Part shown: positions 1 to 10,562 of the stretch, piece by piece | Layout: the number at the start of each line of letters is the position of its first letter | Position numbering within the stretch: the first letter of the stretch is position 1 | NCBI RefSeq assembly: GCF_000003815.2 | Contig: NC_049982.1 | Location: forward strand, 7,609,849 to 7,669,848 | Direction: 5' to 3' | DNA: 60,000 bases | Origin: Branchiostoma floridae | Taxonomy: Eukaryota; Chordata; Leptocardii; Amphioxiformes; Branchiostomatidae | The notes under the pieces: generated by a model | The model's database searches: none | What the model saw: only the letters and a program-made list of their open reading frames with translations | Told to the model about the DNA's origin: nothing | Made by a program: the position numbers and the translations under genes

Positions 1-367
1 CCATGTGAATTGCCGCTCAACCTAAAGAGCATCTTGAGTGCCTTTAAATCCTGTTACTTGGAACTCATGACAATGAAAATGACAGTCACAATGTCGACAA
101 CGATCTTTATTACATATCCATGCCCGGCATGGACTAAATTCACCCAGTTAAATAACTTATAATAGAAGTGTAGAAAAAAAAGTTACATTCTATCCAAAAC
201 TAAAGGGTCTCTTCCCTCTTCTTGAAACATGAAGAAATTTACATAGTTTTTCCATTTCACTGTAGTCTTAAGATATGCGCATATATCTAAAAGCATACAG
301 TACATATTTCTACAAGCACACAGGGATACACAAACCTGAAGCAGTCACCAAATTTTATTCCCTGCAG

Positions 368-1369
368 CTCATTCGTGGGTGACGAGTTTGCGCGGAAGAG
401 CGGGTACAACGAGGTGGGGGAGCTGAATGACGTCATCATCCTGTACCCGCAGATCAAGGGCGGCCTTCTCGCCGTGGACGTCTCTGGGTGCTGGGATTGG
501 TTCGTCACAGTTTTATCGTATGACTGGCACTTTTCTTTTTGCCAACATATTATGTTAACTAGGTCATGACCCTTGACCTCCGGATCTATCTATTTAACCG
601 TTACTAAAACTATCTGAAGTATCTGTATTTATACAGCCGGTATAACCGCCCTTCTGCGTAACACACCAGCTTCTGTATCTGTATCTATATAGCCGGTATA
701 ACCGCCCTTCTGCGTAACACACCAGATTCGCAGGCACGCGGTGTGGAAGCAGCTGGTTTTATCACACTGAACAACCTGTCACACCTAACCGTTGCCCATC
801 TATCTTTCTTCATTCTTTCAAACTATCCAGCGAAGATGCCTCTACTGTGCTTGGTGAAGTAATTAAAATAACTTTAACTTGGCATTTTCGTCACGTAAAA
901 CGTATTCTCTTCCTACATTGATGTGACGGATGTGACCGTGGCTCTCATAGTCACCCGGCATAGCTGGGAAAATCAGACCAATTGTGCAGATTTGTTACAG
1001 ATGTAGTTGAACGAATTCCACACAAAATCCAGATATGGATCGAGAGGTAACAGTATCACGAGTTCTGACGTGAAGAGTCATTTAGAGCCCTGTACGAATG
1101 CATTTTGAATATACAAGAATTTTATTACTGTGTATATCAATGAATTATTGAAATGTATTGTTTGTTGTCTTTCTCTAGGATGGCGTATACCAACGAGAAC
1201 TATGGTAAGTGAAGAAAGCTTCGTGATTCAATTCTGCATTTCTTGAATTCGTGATACGTTACGCGTTTTCAACATTGACGTATTAAACTGTTGTATATTT
1301 TTTTCAGCATTCAAAAGTGGCGTCCAGATCACCGCCATTCACCGCATGATACAGCGCCTCCTAGAGTAG
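368..1369 (+). CDS. PHB-depolymerase-like secreted esterase, gene 1 (last three exons only)
   Basis: Three exons form the 3' end of an esterase gene that begins before the window: 368-499, 1179-1204 and 1308-1369 (stop TAG at 1367-1369). Acceptors are ctgcag, ctctag and tttcag. Donors are GTTCGT (weak) and GTAAGT. Readable motifs are FVGDEFARKSGYNEVGELND, then VIILYPQ, GCWDW, and the terminal ITAIHRMIQRLLE. These match the C-terminal part of the esterase/PHB depolymerase family (alpha/beta hydrolase), and match gene 2 downstream almost residue for residue. Exon lengths (132, 26, 62 nt) and phases are identical to the last three exons of gene 2, so this is a tandem paralogue. The catalytic residues lie upstream, outside the window, so activity cannot be judged. 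The substrate in animals is unknown; the family name comes from bacterial and fungal enzymes. Confidence 0.88.
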
Positions 1370-2352
1370 CCGCGATGTACTGCAGAATCGAATATGAGCG
1401 AACGCGATGAGGTCACGGTGACGCAGTGGTAGGCAAAAAGCAGGTGTTTGGCAAACGATTGATTTACATATTAACCGGTAATTTGATCTGCTAATTATAA
1501 TTTAAATGTCCATTTTTAATCCAATCTACTGACGTCCTGGTAGGCACCAACCGCCGAATACCCCGGATATAAACAACAACAGCGATCGCTCGTATAGACT
1601 CGGCTTCGATACTGTCGTCAAAACTTTGAAAGAAGATGTATGGACAATGATTAAACGACGCTTAGCTCTTTTACAATTATTCATACTATTAATTCTATTT
1701 TTTCTTCATTGCAACATTCATCATGTATTTCATAGCATTACTATTTGATTATCGTTATGGTGTATTGTTTATATTATCCCATGTATCAATTTGCTTTATT
1801 ACCTATCATTCATAATCAAATTTGTTTAGTTTAATGGAAGAGGGGTTAGTTTAAGCCACGCGTGCTTTCCCCTTCCCTTTGCGCTTGTTTTATTCTTTTA
1901 TATTGTGTTTTGTTTAATGTAATTTTTCTTGTGCCAATCAATAAACAAACAAACAAACTATTTATCTTTGTCTGTGTGTGAAATTTGTGCATATTTCTAA
2001 AGTTTTATAAGAATTGATGTCTGGAAAAAGGTCACATATGACCTATCGCGACCCAGACCCTTCTATCTATCTATTTATCTATAAATCTTCAGTTGTCAAC
2101 AACTGATTTCCAAGGAACCCTGCAACAAATCAATCAACATATTGCCTCTTCCTGTACGTTAACGTTTTGTCACTGACGTCTGGATTTGATATCACATCCG
2201 TTTGACATAACACGTACGTCACATTTGTTGGATAACTTTCGTCCTGTCAATCATCGATCGTACATTTCTACTGGCACGCGGAGTGTCACGCACCTCTACA
2301 GGGCAGGACGTTTACTCGCACTGTGAAAGGGTGCAATCTTTGTTCGTGCACA
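1370..2352. other. intergenic spacer between the two esterase genes
   Basis: About 1 kb with no coding exon that I can see. It holds a probable LINE tail (1640-1960) and the presumed promoter of gene 2. No clear TATA box is visible within 100 bp of the gene 2 start. Confidence 0.6.
1640..1960 (+). mobile_element. possible LINE (CR1/L2-like) 3' tail
   Basis: An AT-rich stretch ends in ccaatcaataaac followed by a short (AAAC)n run at 1940-1957. This resembles the 3' UTR and terminal short repeat of CR1/L2-type LINEs and the tail of the LINE copy at 51600-51885. No coding remnant is attached, so it could be a 5'-truncated insertion or simply the 3' flank of esterase gene 1. Confidence 0.3.
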
Positions 2353-2413
2353 ATGTTGACGTTTGTACTTCTGTTGGCGACCTCTGGTGCCCTGGTGGCC
2401 GGGGAATCCTTGG
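2353..2413 (+). CDS. esterase gene 2, exon 1: start and signal peptide
   Basis: The ATG opens MLTFVLLLATSGALVAG, a classic hydrophobic signal peptide with small residues before the likely cleavage site, followed by ESL. The exon ends in phase 1 at donor GGTAAAT. No better upstream ATG is in frame nearby. Confidence 0.85.
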
Positions 2414-5400
2414 GTAAATCATGGTTTTGTATTTTTCTGTAAAGGTATTAATGATAACGTAATACATGACTACATGAACTTTATTGCTCGACATTTGTAC
2501 ATGCTACAAAGTATGGCAACGACTGTTACACAAAGTACAAAATAGGTGTATAGAATAAGACATAACAAGAAGGGCTAACACAAGTCTTTGATATAGTGTT
2601 ACAATAGAGTTGGGCTAATCATGAGTTTCATTACTCTTTCTAATTGTAAAGCAGTCTTTGATATATTTGCCTATCTTTGCATTATGGGAGTTGTGGCATC
2701 TAAAGATATATACAAATCTGTCTGTAGCATCGAGTCTCTTGAAATTTGCTGCACTGGATTCGAGAAATGTGAATAGCTCATTACGTAAAATAACGTATCT
2801 AGAAGAATATTAGTCATATGGAGATTTTCTAAGACTTCAATGACCATATGGTAATAAGTTTAGTTTCGTCGGGGCTGGCAAACATTGCGATGTCATCACA
2901 AGCGTGTATATACTTACTTACATATATTTAGATGCTACATTCCTTACAACATTTCAAACGTATCGATGACTTGTCATTTAAGTATAAACTTAGTCTTTCA
3001 TGTACTTTTTGCCAATATTTGTAGTACAAATTTTGTACTGAAAAAAAACTGTATATATGTAACTGAACTGCGAGTGTAAATATTTTTCAATTGTCCATGG
3101 GAAAGAAGCCGTATGTTGAGTCATGGGACAAAAGCAAACACAGCGGACTCCAGATAAATGTGACAACGGAGCATGTTAACGTTTTTGCTGAAAGGTCGAA
3201 TCCCCAAAAAATAACCATAGGCATCTGCATACATTTAACTTTTAATCCGGCCTGTATCGTTGGTGTGTCTATGTCTACGTTACTATCCTCATGATCCTAA
3301 TTTGGGCATTGCTTGCGTGTTCAATTAATCAATAGGACGACACAGAGCGGACCCTGACCAGGTTTCCGTTTCCGGTTTGTCATCCGGGGCCTGCTTCGCT
3401 GTGCAGTTTCATGTCTCCCACTCCAAGAGCATCATGGGAGCTGCCATTTTTGCCGGAGGTTTGTTTGTTTGTTGTTTGACTGTGAAATTAAATGAAAAAT
3501 TATTCTCCTTACAGACTATTTGCTTCATCAAACACGGTACTGACACATCCTTGAATGCCTTAACTTAAGACCACCACACCCTCACACTCAGGGTTGACAT
3601 CGCGGCAAAGCCTAACGATATCACCCCTGACAATTCAGCCAGGGAAATTGGGTATTTGGGGCGTGGCTTCTAACCAACTGTNNNNNNNNNNNNNNNNNNN
3701 NNNNNNNNNNNNNNNNNNNNNNNNNNNNNNNNNNNNNNNNNNNNNNNNNNNNNNNNNNNNNNNNNNNNNNNNNNNNNNNNNCCTCCGTATGTAGAAGCAA
3801 GATAACAGTACCGGCGTAACGTTCTTTCAGCGTCCAGACGTCTTTATCAGGTACCAAATTTAACATTTGTCGGTTCTGTGGGTATAGGGTAACCACGGCA
3901 TCACCGTATACATGTACCGACCTAGCATACGAAAAAAAAAAACATTACCATCACGCAAAGATAAACAGATCTTTGTACACGCCGCGCCGTACGCTGTTTG
4001 TTCGAAACTTGCAATCCGGTCGCTGATTGGCCCGCGACAAATCAGGCAATCTCATTAATATTCATAAGCAGGGCGCCCCAAATACCCAAATGCCCTGGCT
4101 GAATTGTCAGGGGTGATATCGTTAGGCTTTGCCGCGATGTGAACCCTGAGTGTGAGGGTGGAACACCAATAAAGTCTCAGAAACCGAGGGGGGGGGGGAT
4201 AGAAATATGTCAAAGCTATGATTTACTAAAAATGCAAATAAACGGCAAATGAAATGCATATACGGGTAATTTTGACTGCCATGGATTGACTGACATGGGA
4301 TCAAGTTAAGGTTACGTGGGGTAATATGTATTATAGTCTGACTCTAACATTCCTCTGAACATAGATGGCTTACGTAGCAAGGATGCAATGAAATCTTATT
4401 CGTTTACGTATGAAATCGACAGCTATACTCAGCTATTAGCAACCTTTTAATAAGTGTGCCATCTAGTTAATGTAACTTTGTGAAGTAAAGTACCTGAAAG
4501 ATAGCTACGTGACCTTGTATGAATGAAATTTGAATGTATTCAGTGAAATTGTTATGTATGATGTTACTAATGAACGCATTCAGCAAAACTGCACACCTGT
4601 CAATGATCTATCATAGACGTACCTCTTTACAAGATAGACTATGTACATTTTCCAATGACAAACATTAAAGACGAAATGCACTTCTTACTAGACTGCGTAT
4701 TGTATAAAAACGATCGTCAATCTATGTTCAAATCAATTTGTTTAATCAATCGAGCTCCTTCATGCAGAGTATTTATCCTCTACCAGGCAGAGTATAAATA
4801 CTCTTTCAGGCAGAGGGACCATTCTCCTTCATGCAGAGTATTCATCCTCTATCAGGCAGAGTATAGATACTCTTTTAGGCAGAGTATAAATACTCTTTCA
4901 AGCAGAGTATAGATACTCTTTCGAAAGATTTAAGACCATATCAAAGCAGGGTTAATGTTTGTGTAAGGATTATCAAAGATTGTTATTATAAAATGACTGA
5001 CTTCCCCTCAGCCCCGTACCTTTCCTACGGTAACACGCTGATTGACGTGTCCGTGTTGGAGACCAGCACCAACGCCGCCGCCATCACCTTCAACATAGAC
5101 GGTACCACTAACATGCGGGGGGACAAGGTCTACCTCTTCACCGGTTCAAACGACGTGGCCGTACCACCAGGTTGGTTTGGTCTGGTTTGGTTTGGTTTAG
5201 TACATTATTTAGACAGACAATGCAATACATGGCAAACCCAGGCAGCCTGGCTGATACTGGGTGCCAACACATACATACATTTACACTTCTCATTCAGCAC
5301 ACATAATTAACTCAACTGCTTAACGTATGTATATACTTCAAATGAAAAAAAGATTAAGCCTAAATACAAAACTTCTTGAGTAGAGCCAGTTTACTTGATA

Positions 5401-8400
5401 TATAGGATTTGAACTTGGGAGGTCAGAGGTCTAGTCCATGTACCGGTAACTATTAAGTAACAGATTGGAAGCTACAGTATTATGGGTATAGCTGGTTTGG
5501 TTAGGTTTGGATCGGATGTCCATTACTGACTGATACATCACTGCTCTTCCTATTGTGACGTTCTCCGAACCGTACATGAGAAAACAGCAATTAATGTAAG
5601 ACAACTTGTAACTAGTTTCTGAAGAAAGAAATACTCTGTTGACGGAAGTTACCATCCAGTCACAGAGAAGCATATGAATCACGCAACGGATTACTTACTT
5701 ACAGTACTTACCACCGTCCCATGTGTCTCTCGATAGCGACCATGCGCCAGACCTGGGAGTACTACAAGGCGTACGTCGAGAACAACAACATCCAGTTCGT
5801 CACCAACCTACCTGCCGCTCACGGCATGGTCAGTGTCGCCAACATAGTCTCTTTTTAATGTTTTACTCCCATGACCAGCTGCAGGTTTCTCAACACAACG
5901 TTTTTTAAATATTCATTATCAAATCAATTCACGTTGGTTACGATATTAATGATGTAAAGCCTGGTCGGCAGAAGACGAATTACCTGACCTATATATACAG
6001 AACCTGCTGGGGGACGCGGAGGGTAACATGAGCCATGCTGCTATTGCTGCACTGGCTGCGGACAGACTGACGTGGGCAAGACTTGTCATCGACTGCACAG
6101 CAGCCGACCGATGATGATGATGTAAGGTCTTAAAAATCAATTCAGCCAGCTGGCTGCCATTGTTGGATTTTGATTCCTTATCATCTTTCATGTTTGAATC
6201 TCCAGCCCACTGCGGATTATGGCGCACAGTGTGATCAGGTCGACCAACCGAACTACCTGAACAACTGTGACTACAACGGTGCGTACCACGCGCTCAACCA
6301 CATCTACGGCTCCACCCAGGCTCTCGTGGTAAGAGATGAATAAGCGCTTTCACACAGTTCACCACGCATGTGCGGGTGACAGGAACTCTGGGTAATATGT
6401 CAAAGGTGAAGGCCTAATTGATGTAAACATTCCGCCATTTTTCATGCGCCATTACGGGGATCCGCCAGTCAATCCGCTATGCAAATGAATATAGTTCAGG
6501 GTCTAAAACTTCTAGATTTTTTTCCTGGTCAAATGGGTAGAAATCCTGGCTTTTGAGGTGGGTGTGACAGGGGAGGGTTTCTACTTTCTGATTAGGGCCA
6601 AAAAGCTGAGTTTTTGTGGTTGTTAGGGGGTATAAAGTTGGGACTTTTTTGTCCTAGCACATGGCCTCCTCACTGGGTTGTGGTGCGGTTTTGAGGTCAA
6701 GGGTCAATTTTTCAGTTTCCCGGAAGTCCGTGCCGTTAGATTCATGGCGAAATGTGTTTTTTTGGATAGCTGAGATGTCGGGCTTTCATATGTTGTTCAT
6801 ATATCAGAGTATGTTTGTGTGCCAGTAACGTCAGAAAGTTGAGTTATTAACAGCTTTCTCCTCTTTTTGGCATCGGAACCTATTGTTAAGAGACCTTAAG
6901 AGGCTGTATATTGAATCACTGGCGAATGCGTTCCGTTGTCATGCAAATCTTAACAATGGTCCATACAAGACGGCTCTTACGGGCCTCGACCTTTGACATA
7001 TTATCCAGGATTCCTTTCGCTCACACATGTGTAACGAACTCTGTGATAGAGCTTATTCCCAAACATGGTGGTTGCGTACACATAATGATCTCACTATCGT
7101 GCCCTAGCGACATACAGCAAAACGACAGCCTTTGTTACTCTGTTGTCACCGAAAACAGTTGATTACAGTAACGGTTCATTTGTTAGCTTCATGTATGATA
7201 TGTAGGCTATCAGTGCATGATTCCACACGTAGTGCCTTTTGGTAATTGCAGCTTCTCAGTATAGAAATTACTTCAATGCTGTATGGTTCTTCTTTTAACA
7301 TGTGCATATTTTTTCTCCCTTCTGATTGTAGAAACCTGATCCTTACAGTGACGTTGCTAACCGAGGACAGGTAAAGACTCGCCTGATTTTTCAGGAATAT
7401 TTGTTTTTGACGGAAAGAGATACAGACAAAAATATTGAGCCTCGCACCAATACCAATACCAGGTACCCAGTAGAAGTCTAAAAAAACTGGAAGTTTATAA
7501 TAATCGTTACAAGTTGACTCTAAGTATCATAAGACCCGACTCTCAAAGTCTTCAACTGTGGCCTTAACGTGCTAAACGTATCTCGGCACCGTATGCAGTT
7601 CAGGACGTTCGACCAGGGGGAGTTCTTCTACTTCACGTCCCCGTCCACCTACAGCATGGATGACCAGGGCTTCGTGTACATCCCGTCAGGCTGTGCGGGC
7701 AGATACTCTGGTCGGTCATAGGTTCACTGTCATTGACACATGCATGTTCTATATGTCTCTACGGCATTTGTTATTGTTATTTTTATCTTTATTGTTATTG
7801 TTATTGGGTGGGCTGACTGCTCTCTCTTCGCAGCCAGAGGCTTAATTGTGAGGAGCTTATAATAGGCGGGGCTAAATTGCATGCATTTGGCCACGTTCAC
7901 GTTCAGTCAAACTCGTACTATTGGCAATTGTCTGCATAAGGACATCCTGGCAATTTTGTCACATGTAAAATTTTCCCTAATTAACCCAAGTAGTATGAAT
8001 GTTGTTGATGGTGTAGGGCCTTATAGTTCGGACTTTCTCTTACCCTGAAGCATTCGCCTCCGTAAATCTTTCTACATGTTATTCTTGGCTATATGTTGAT
8101 TCGGAACACTTCCAAACAAAGTTACAGTTGTACTTTCTACAGATTGCAAGCTGCATATTCATCTTCACGGCTGCAAACAGGGCAAGTACGTACATGCATA
8201 TTCTATTCAGAAACAATCAAAACTTAGCACGGAAGGCACAGAGAGAGGGGGAGGGAAGAAATATACCTAAAAATCACCTAAGACTAGTGCCAATGGAATT
8301 GGTAACGCGGATGTGGTGCTGGTAAACATTGTGGTGCAGCAGGGAATATTATCCATACTGTGGCAACAACTGTGAAGGCAATGGTACAGGCTGGTCAAGA

Positions 8401-8974
8401 CCTGTGTCGAGAATGAGTTCCTGTATTCCTTAATGTTTCCCACTCAGGTCGTACGTCGGTGACTACTACGCCCGCCATGCTGGGTTTAACGAGGTGGGAG
8501 AACTGAACAACATCATCATCCTCTACCCACAAGTCACTTCGTCGGTCGTTCCGGTCAACCCCTTGGGATGCTGGGATTGGTACGTACACCGGGCTTTCGG
8601 TGTGGATGAGAGGTCAACATCATGGTTCTTTTAATTGGTCTGCAACATTTATCATTGAATATTTTCTGAGTTGCATATATACATCTTCCATTAATGTCAA
8701 CATCTTTCTTGCAGGTGGGGATACACTGGAGGCTATTTCGGTGAGCTTAGAATTCTCGTCCATCAAGAATCAACCTTTGCCTGTCCCTCTTTAATAGCTG
8801 GAGTCCTGTTGTATTTATGGAAAGTTGCCGTTGTGTTTTTACGCTTTGTTGAGGATATAAGTCAATGAACAAAGATTGAAAACACCGTTGGCCTTTTTTT
8901 TTCAATTTTCAGCCACGAGAAACGGCTTCCAGATCACCGCCGTTCACCGGATGATGGAGCGTCTCCTGGACTAA
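2353..8974 (+). CDS. PHB-depolymerase-like secreted esterase, gene 2 (complete)
   Basis: Eleven exons: 2353-2413, 3336-3458, 5012-5170, 5737-5828, 6206-6328, 7332-7370, 7599-7710, 8143-8185, 8448-8579, 8715-8740 and 8913-8974. Together they give 972 nt, or 323 aa, in one open frame. Residues 1-17 form a signal peptide, so the enzyme is probably secreted. The lipase box GLSSG (34-38) gives nucleophile Ser36; GSNDVAVPP gives Asp109; AAHG gives His143. This is an alpha/beta-hydrolase triad with the order and Asp-His spacing of fungal extracellular PHB depolymerase. Further family marks are the Cys pair in AQCDQ and NNCDYNGA, HLHGCKQG, ILYPQ and GCWDW. All introns have GT-AG ends. The exon 8 donor is GTACGT at 8186; an overlapping GCAAGT would break the frame. 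The Ser-Asp interval is shorter than in the fungal enzyme, and the intron there contains the assembly gap, so a small exon may be missing. The true substrate is not knowable from sequence. Confidence 0.92.
3336..3458 (+). CDS. esterase gene 2, exon 2: nucleophile exon
   Basis: Encodes DPDQVSVSGLSSGACFAVQF and the following helix to AAIFAG. The GLSSG box supplies the catalytic Ser36. The acceptor (tcaatag) has a poor pyrimidine tract, but the frame and homology are clear. The donor is GTTTGT. Confidence 0.9.
3576..4161. mobile_element. foldback/MITE element with ~88-bp terminal inverted repeats (intron of esterase gene 2)
   Basis: The segment 3576-3664 (begins CACCCTCACACTCAGGGTT) recurs inverted at about 4073-4161 with only a few mismatches. 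The element sits inside intron 2 of esterase gene 2 and encloses the 100-N assembly gap, so its real length is uncertain. No coding capacity is visible. The arms are long and well conserved, so the copy looks fairly young. No convincing target-site duplication can be fixed. Confidence 0.88.
3682..3781. other. assembly gap (100 N)
   Basis: Exactly 100 N, a conventional filler of unknown true size, lying inside the foldback element. Anything coded here, including a possible small esterase exon, is invisible. Confidence 0.99.
4765..4921. repeat. tandem palindromic minisatellite (AGAGTATAAATACTCTTTCAG)
   Basis: About six degenerate units built on the self-complementary core AGAGTAT-A/G-ATACTCT, plus a longer unit containing CTCCTTCATGCAGAGTATT. 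Each unit can fold on itself. It is intronic in esterase gene 2. Confidence 0.8.
5012..5170 (+). CDS. esterase gene 2, exon 3: catalytic Asp exon
   Basis: Encodes APYLSYGNTLIDVSVLE and then GDKVYLFTGSNDVAVPP. The strand-loop FTGSND places the catalytic Asp109. The segment that normally sits between the nucleophile region and APY in this family (with a conserved Cys) is absent from the spliced product. Confidence 0.9.
5737..5828 (+). CDS. esterase gene 2, exon 4: catalytic His exon
   Basis: Encodes TMRQTWEYYKAYVENNN and ends NLPAAHGM, giving catalytic His143, 34 residues after Asp109. The acceptor is cgatag and the donor GTCAGT. Confidence 0.88.
6001..6114 (+). mobile_element. LINE ORF2 C-terminal relic (RTE-like tail)
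   Basis: A 38-codon open stretch ends ALAADRLTWARLVID followed by CTAADR and a stop. It is immediately followed by a TGATGATGATG run. This resembles the C-terminus and short-repeat tail of RTE-type LINEs. It sits in an esterase intron and matches no segment of that enzyme family, so I do not count it as an esterase exon, although it has an acceptor-like tatacag just before it. Confidence 0.45.
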
Positions 8975-9588
8975 ACAGCCGCCATTTTGATGATGTCATA
9001 TCCGGTATTACATCTATTAGGCATGCTCTCCGCCGGTTCACTCAAATTTCTCAAAGTACAGTCCATAAAGACTGCCTACTTGCTACTCTTGTTATCATGT
9101 CTTTATTTTGTGGCACTGCTTTGATTTCAAGTACACCTTCCCATCTCTGGTGACATGATATATACCCAAACGGGACAAAAAGTGGATTTCACCGATAGCG
9201 ATGAATGACAGGTAAATCCAGACTAACTCAGGGTGTTGACTAACTAAGTAGTGGTGGTTGTTATAAACAACCGATTCCAGACTTCTCTGGCATTTATCGC
9301 TATCAGTTAATCTCACTTTCAATGCAGTTACACTCATAGAAGATCCTCACGGTGAAAACATGATGATCAACTTATATAATGCTGATACTTATACATAATG
9401 TAAGATGCTTTGATAATTTGCATCATAGCAAAGTCACACTCATTTCCTTTCGATAGAAAAAATCCTAGATTTAAACCGAGTTTACCAAGCTCAACTTCTT
9501 TGCAAGCCAGCTCACATGTAATGATAAGCTGAGCCATCTTAGTTTTGCCTGACCTACCACGAGAAGCCGATCTAGAATGATCCGCATT

Positions 9589-9792
9589 AAGGCTTAGGTC
9601 ACATTTCCACAAAGGGGCCCGGCCGGGCAGCTTTCGGGAACGATAAGTATGGTATACAAGACAACAACAACACAAAATGGAGCGAAAATGATTCAACAGC
9701 ATGCATTGTGCATATTTATTGGCATAAACTTGAATTTTTCGTTTCCGCAAACAGCCCGGCCGGGCCCCGGGTGGGAAATGTGACGTAGGCCT
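9589..9792. mobile_element. MITE, GGCCYACGTCACATTTCC / GGGCCCGGCCGGGC type
   Basis: Terminal arms of about 40 bp (9589-9628 and 9753-9792) are inverted copies containing AGGCxTAGGTCACATTTCC and GGGGCCCGGCCGGGC. The arms resemble those of the elements at 29994-30296 and, at the tips only, 55383-55669. The 127-codon open frame crossing it on the minus strand is accidental. Confidence 0.85.
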
Positions 9793-10292
9793 TATATGTT
9801 ATATTACGCCCCACTATACAACTGGCTCATACCATCGAAGCAATCCACTTTTGCAGTTCTGTTTAATAGTCCTGCAAGCCGTTGTTTATGCCCCAGGGGG
9901 TTGTATGTTAAACTAAATTATAAGATAAAATAAGCACGACTTTTGCAAATAACTACTTACAGTACAGAAATAATGACGAAGTTACATAACATTCAACTTT
10001 ATTATGTACCTATTGTGAGTATTGATCAACAGTTCAAACATATTAACACAGTGTTTCTATCATTCAAACTTATACATAAATATTGAAACATATTATTTCA
10101 TATAGTGATTCTTTCGTATTCAAAACAAGGTTCCATAACATTAGACAAAGTGGTCGACATACCATTTGCACGTGGAAAAGTCTATAGTTGAATCTAAATT
10201 GGTAGAAATAGAGGTAAACAAAGTTCTGCATAAGCGGGTCCATGATTACAACTGCGCATGAGAGAGGTTGAAGATGAAGGCCCCTAGCCTTG

Positions 10293-10562
10293 CCTCGACC
10301 GTGTCCAACACGTCGGTAGAACGTACTGCGCCTGCGCGATCACTGCGCGATCACTGTTTTTTTAACGTTGCATTGAAATCCCACTTGTTGCAAAGTATAT
10401 TTTAGAGACATGGTTTCATGTAAAATGTACACGAAGTTTTACCCTTATATACGCACACACTTTCTTAAATGCGGACCTTTAGTAAACCGGGAGATTAGCA
10501 TGTCTATACTTTTCGCGCAGGCGCAGTACGTTCCGGTGACGTGCTACCGTGTCCAGACGAGA
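10293..10562. mobile_element. MITE with GC-rich arms (CGTACTGCGCCTGCGCG)
   Basis: The left arm 10294-10339 (CTCGACCGTGTCC, then AACGTACTGCGCCTGCGCG) is repeated inverted at 10513-10562 with a few mismatches. The interior is AT-rich and non-coding. Confidence 0.8.

Noticed and set aside
3621-3896. Open frame spanning the N block
   Set aside because: Created by the N filler and lies within a foldback element.
5390-5445. tRNA or SINE on the minus strand (B-box-like GTTCAAATCC)
   Set aside because: No matching A box or cloverleaf could be drawn.
6001-6114. Extra esterase exon
   Set aside because: Has an acceptor-like site and is open, but the sequence fits no part of the esterase, ends in its own stop, and exons 4 and 5 join in frame without it.
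8143-8192. GC-AG intron with donor GCAAGT at 8182 in esterase gene 2
   Set aside because: Using it leaves one carried base and breaks the frame into 8448. The overlapping GTACGT donor at 8186 carries AA and restores KQGKSYVGD.
9367-9750. 127-codon open frame, minus strand
   Set aside because: Overlaps the arms and core of the MITE at 9589-9792.
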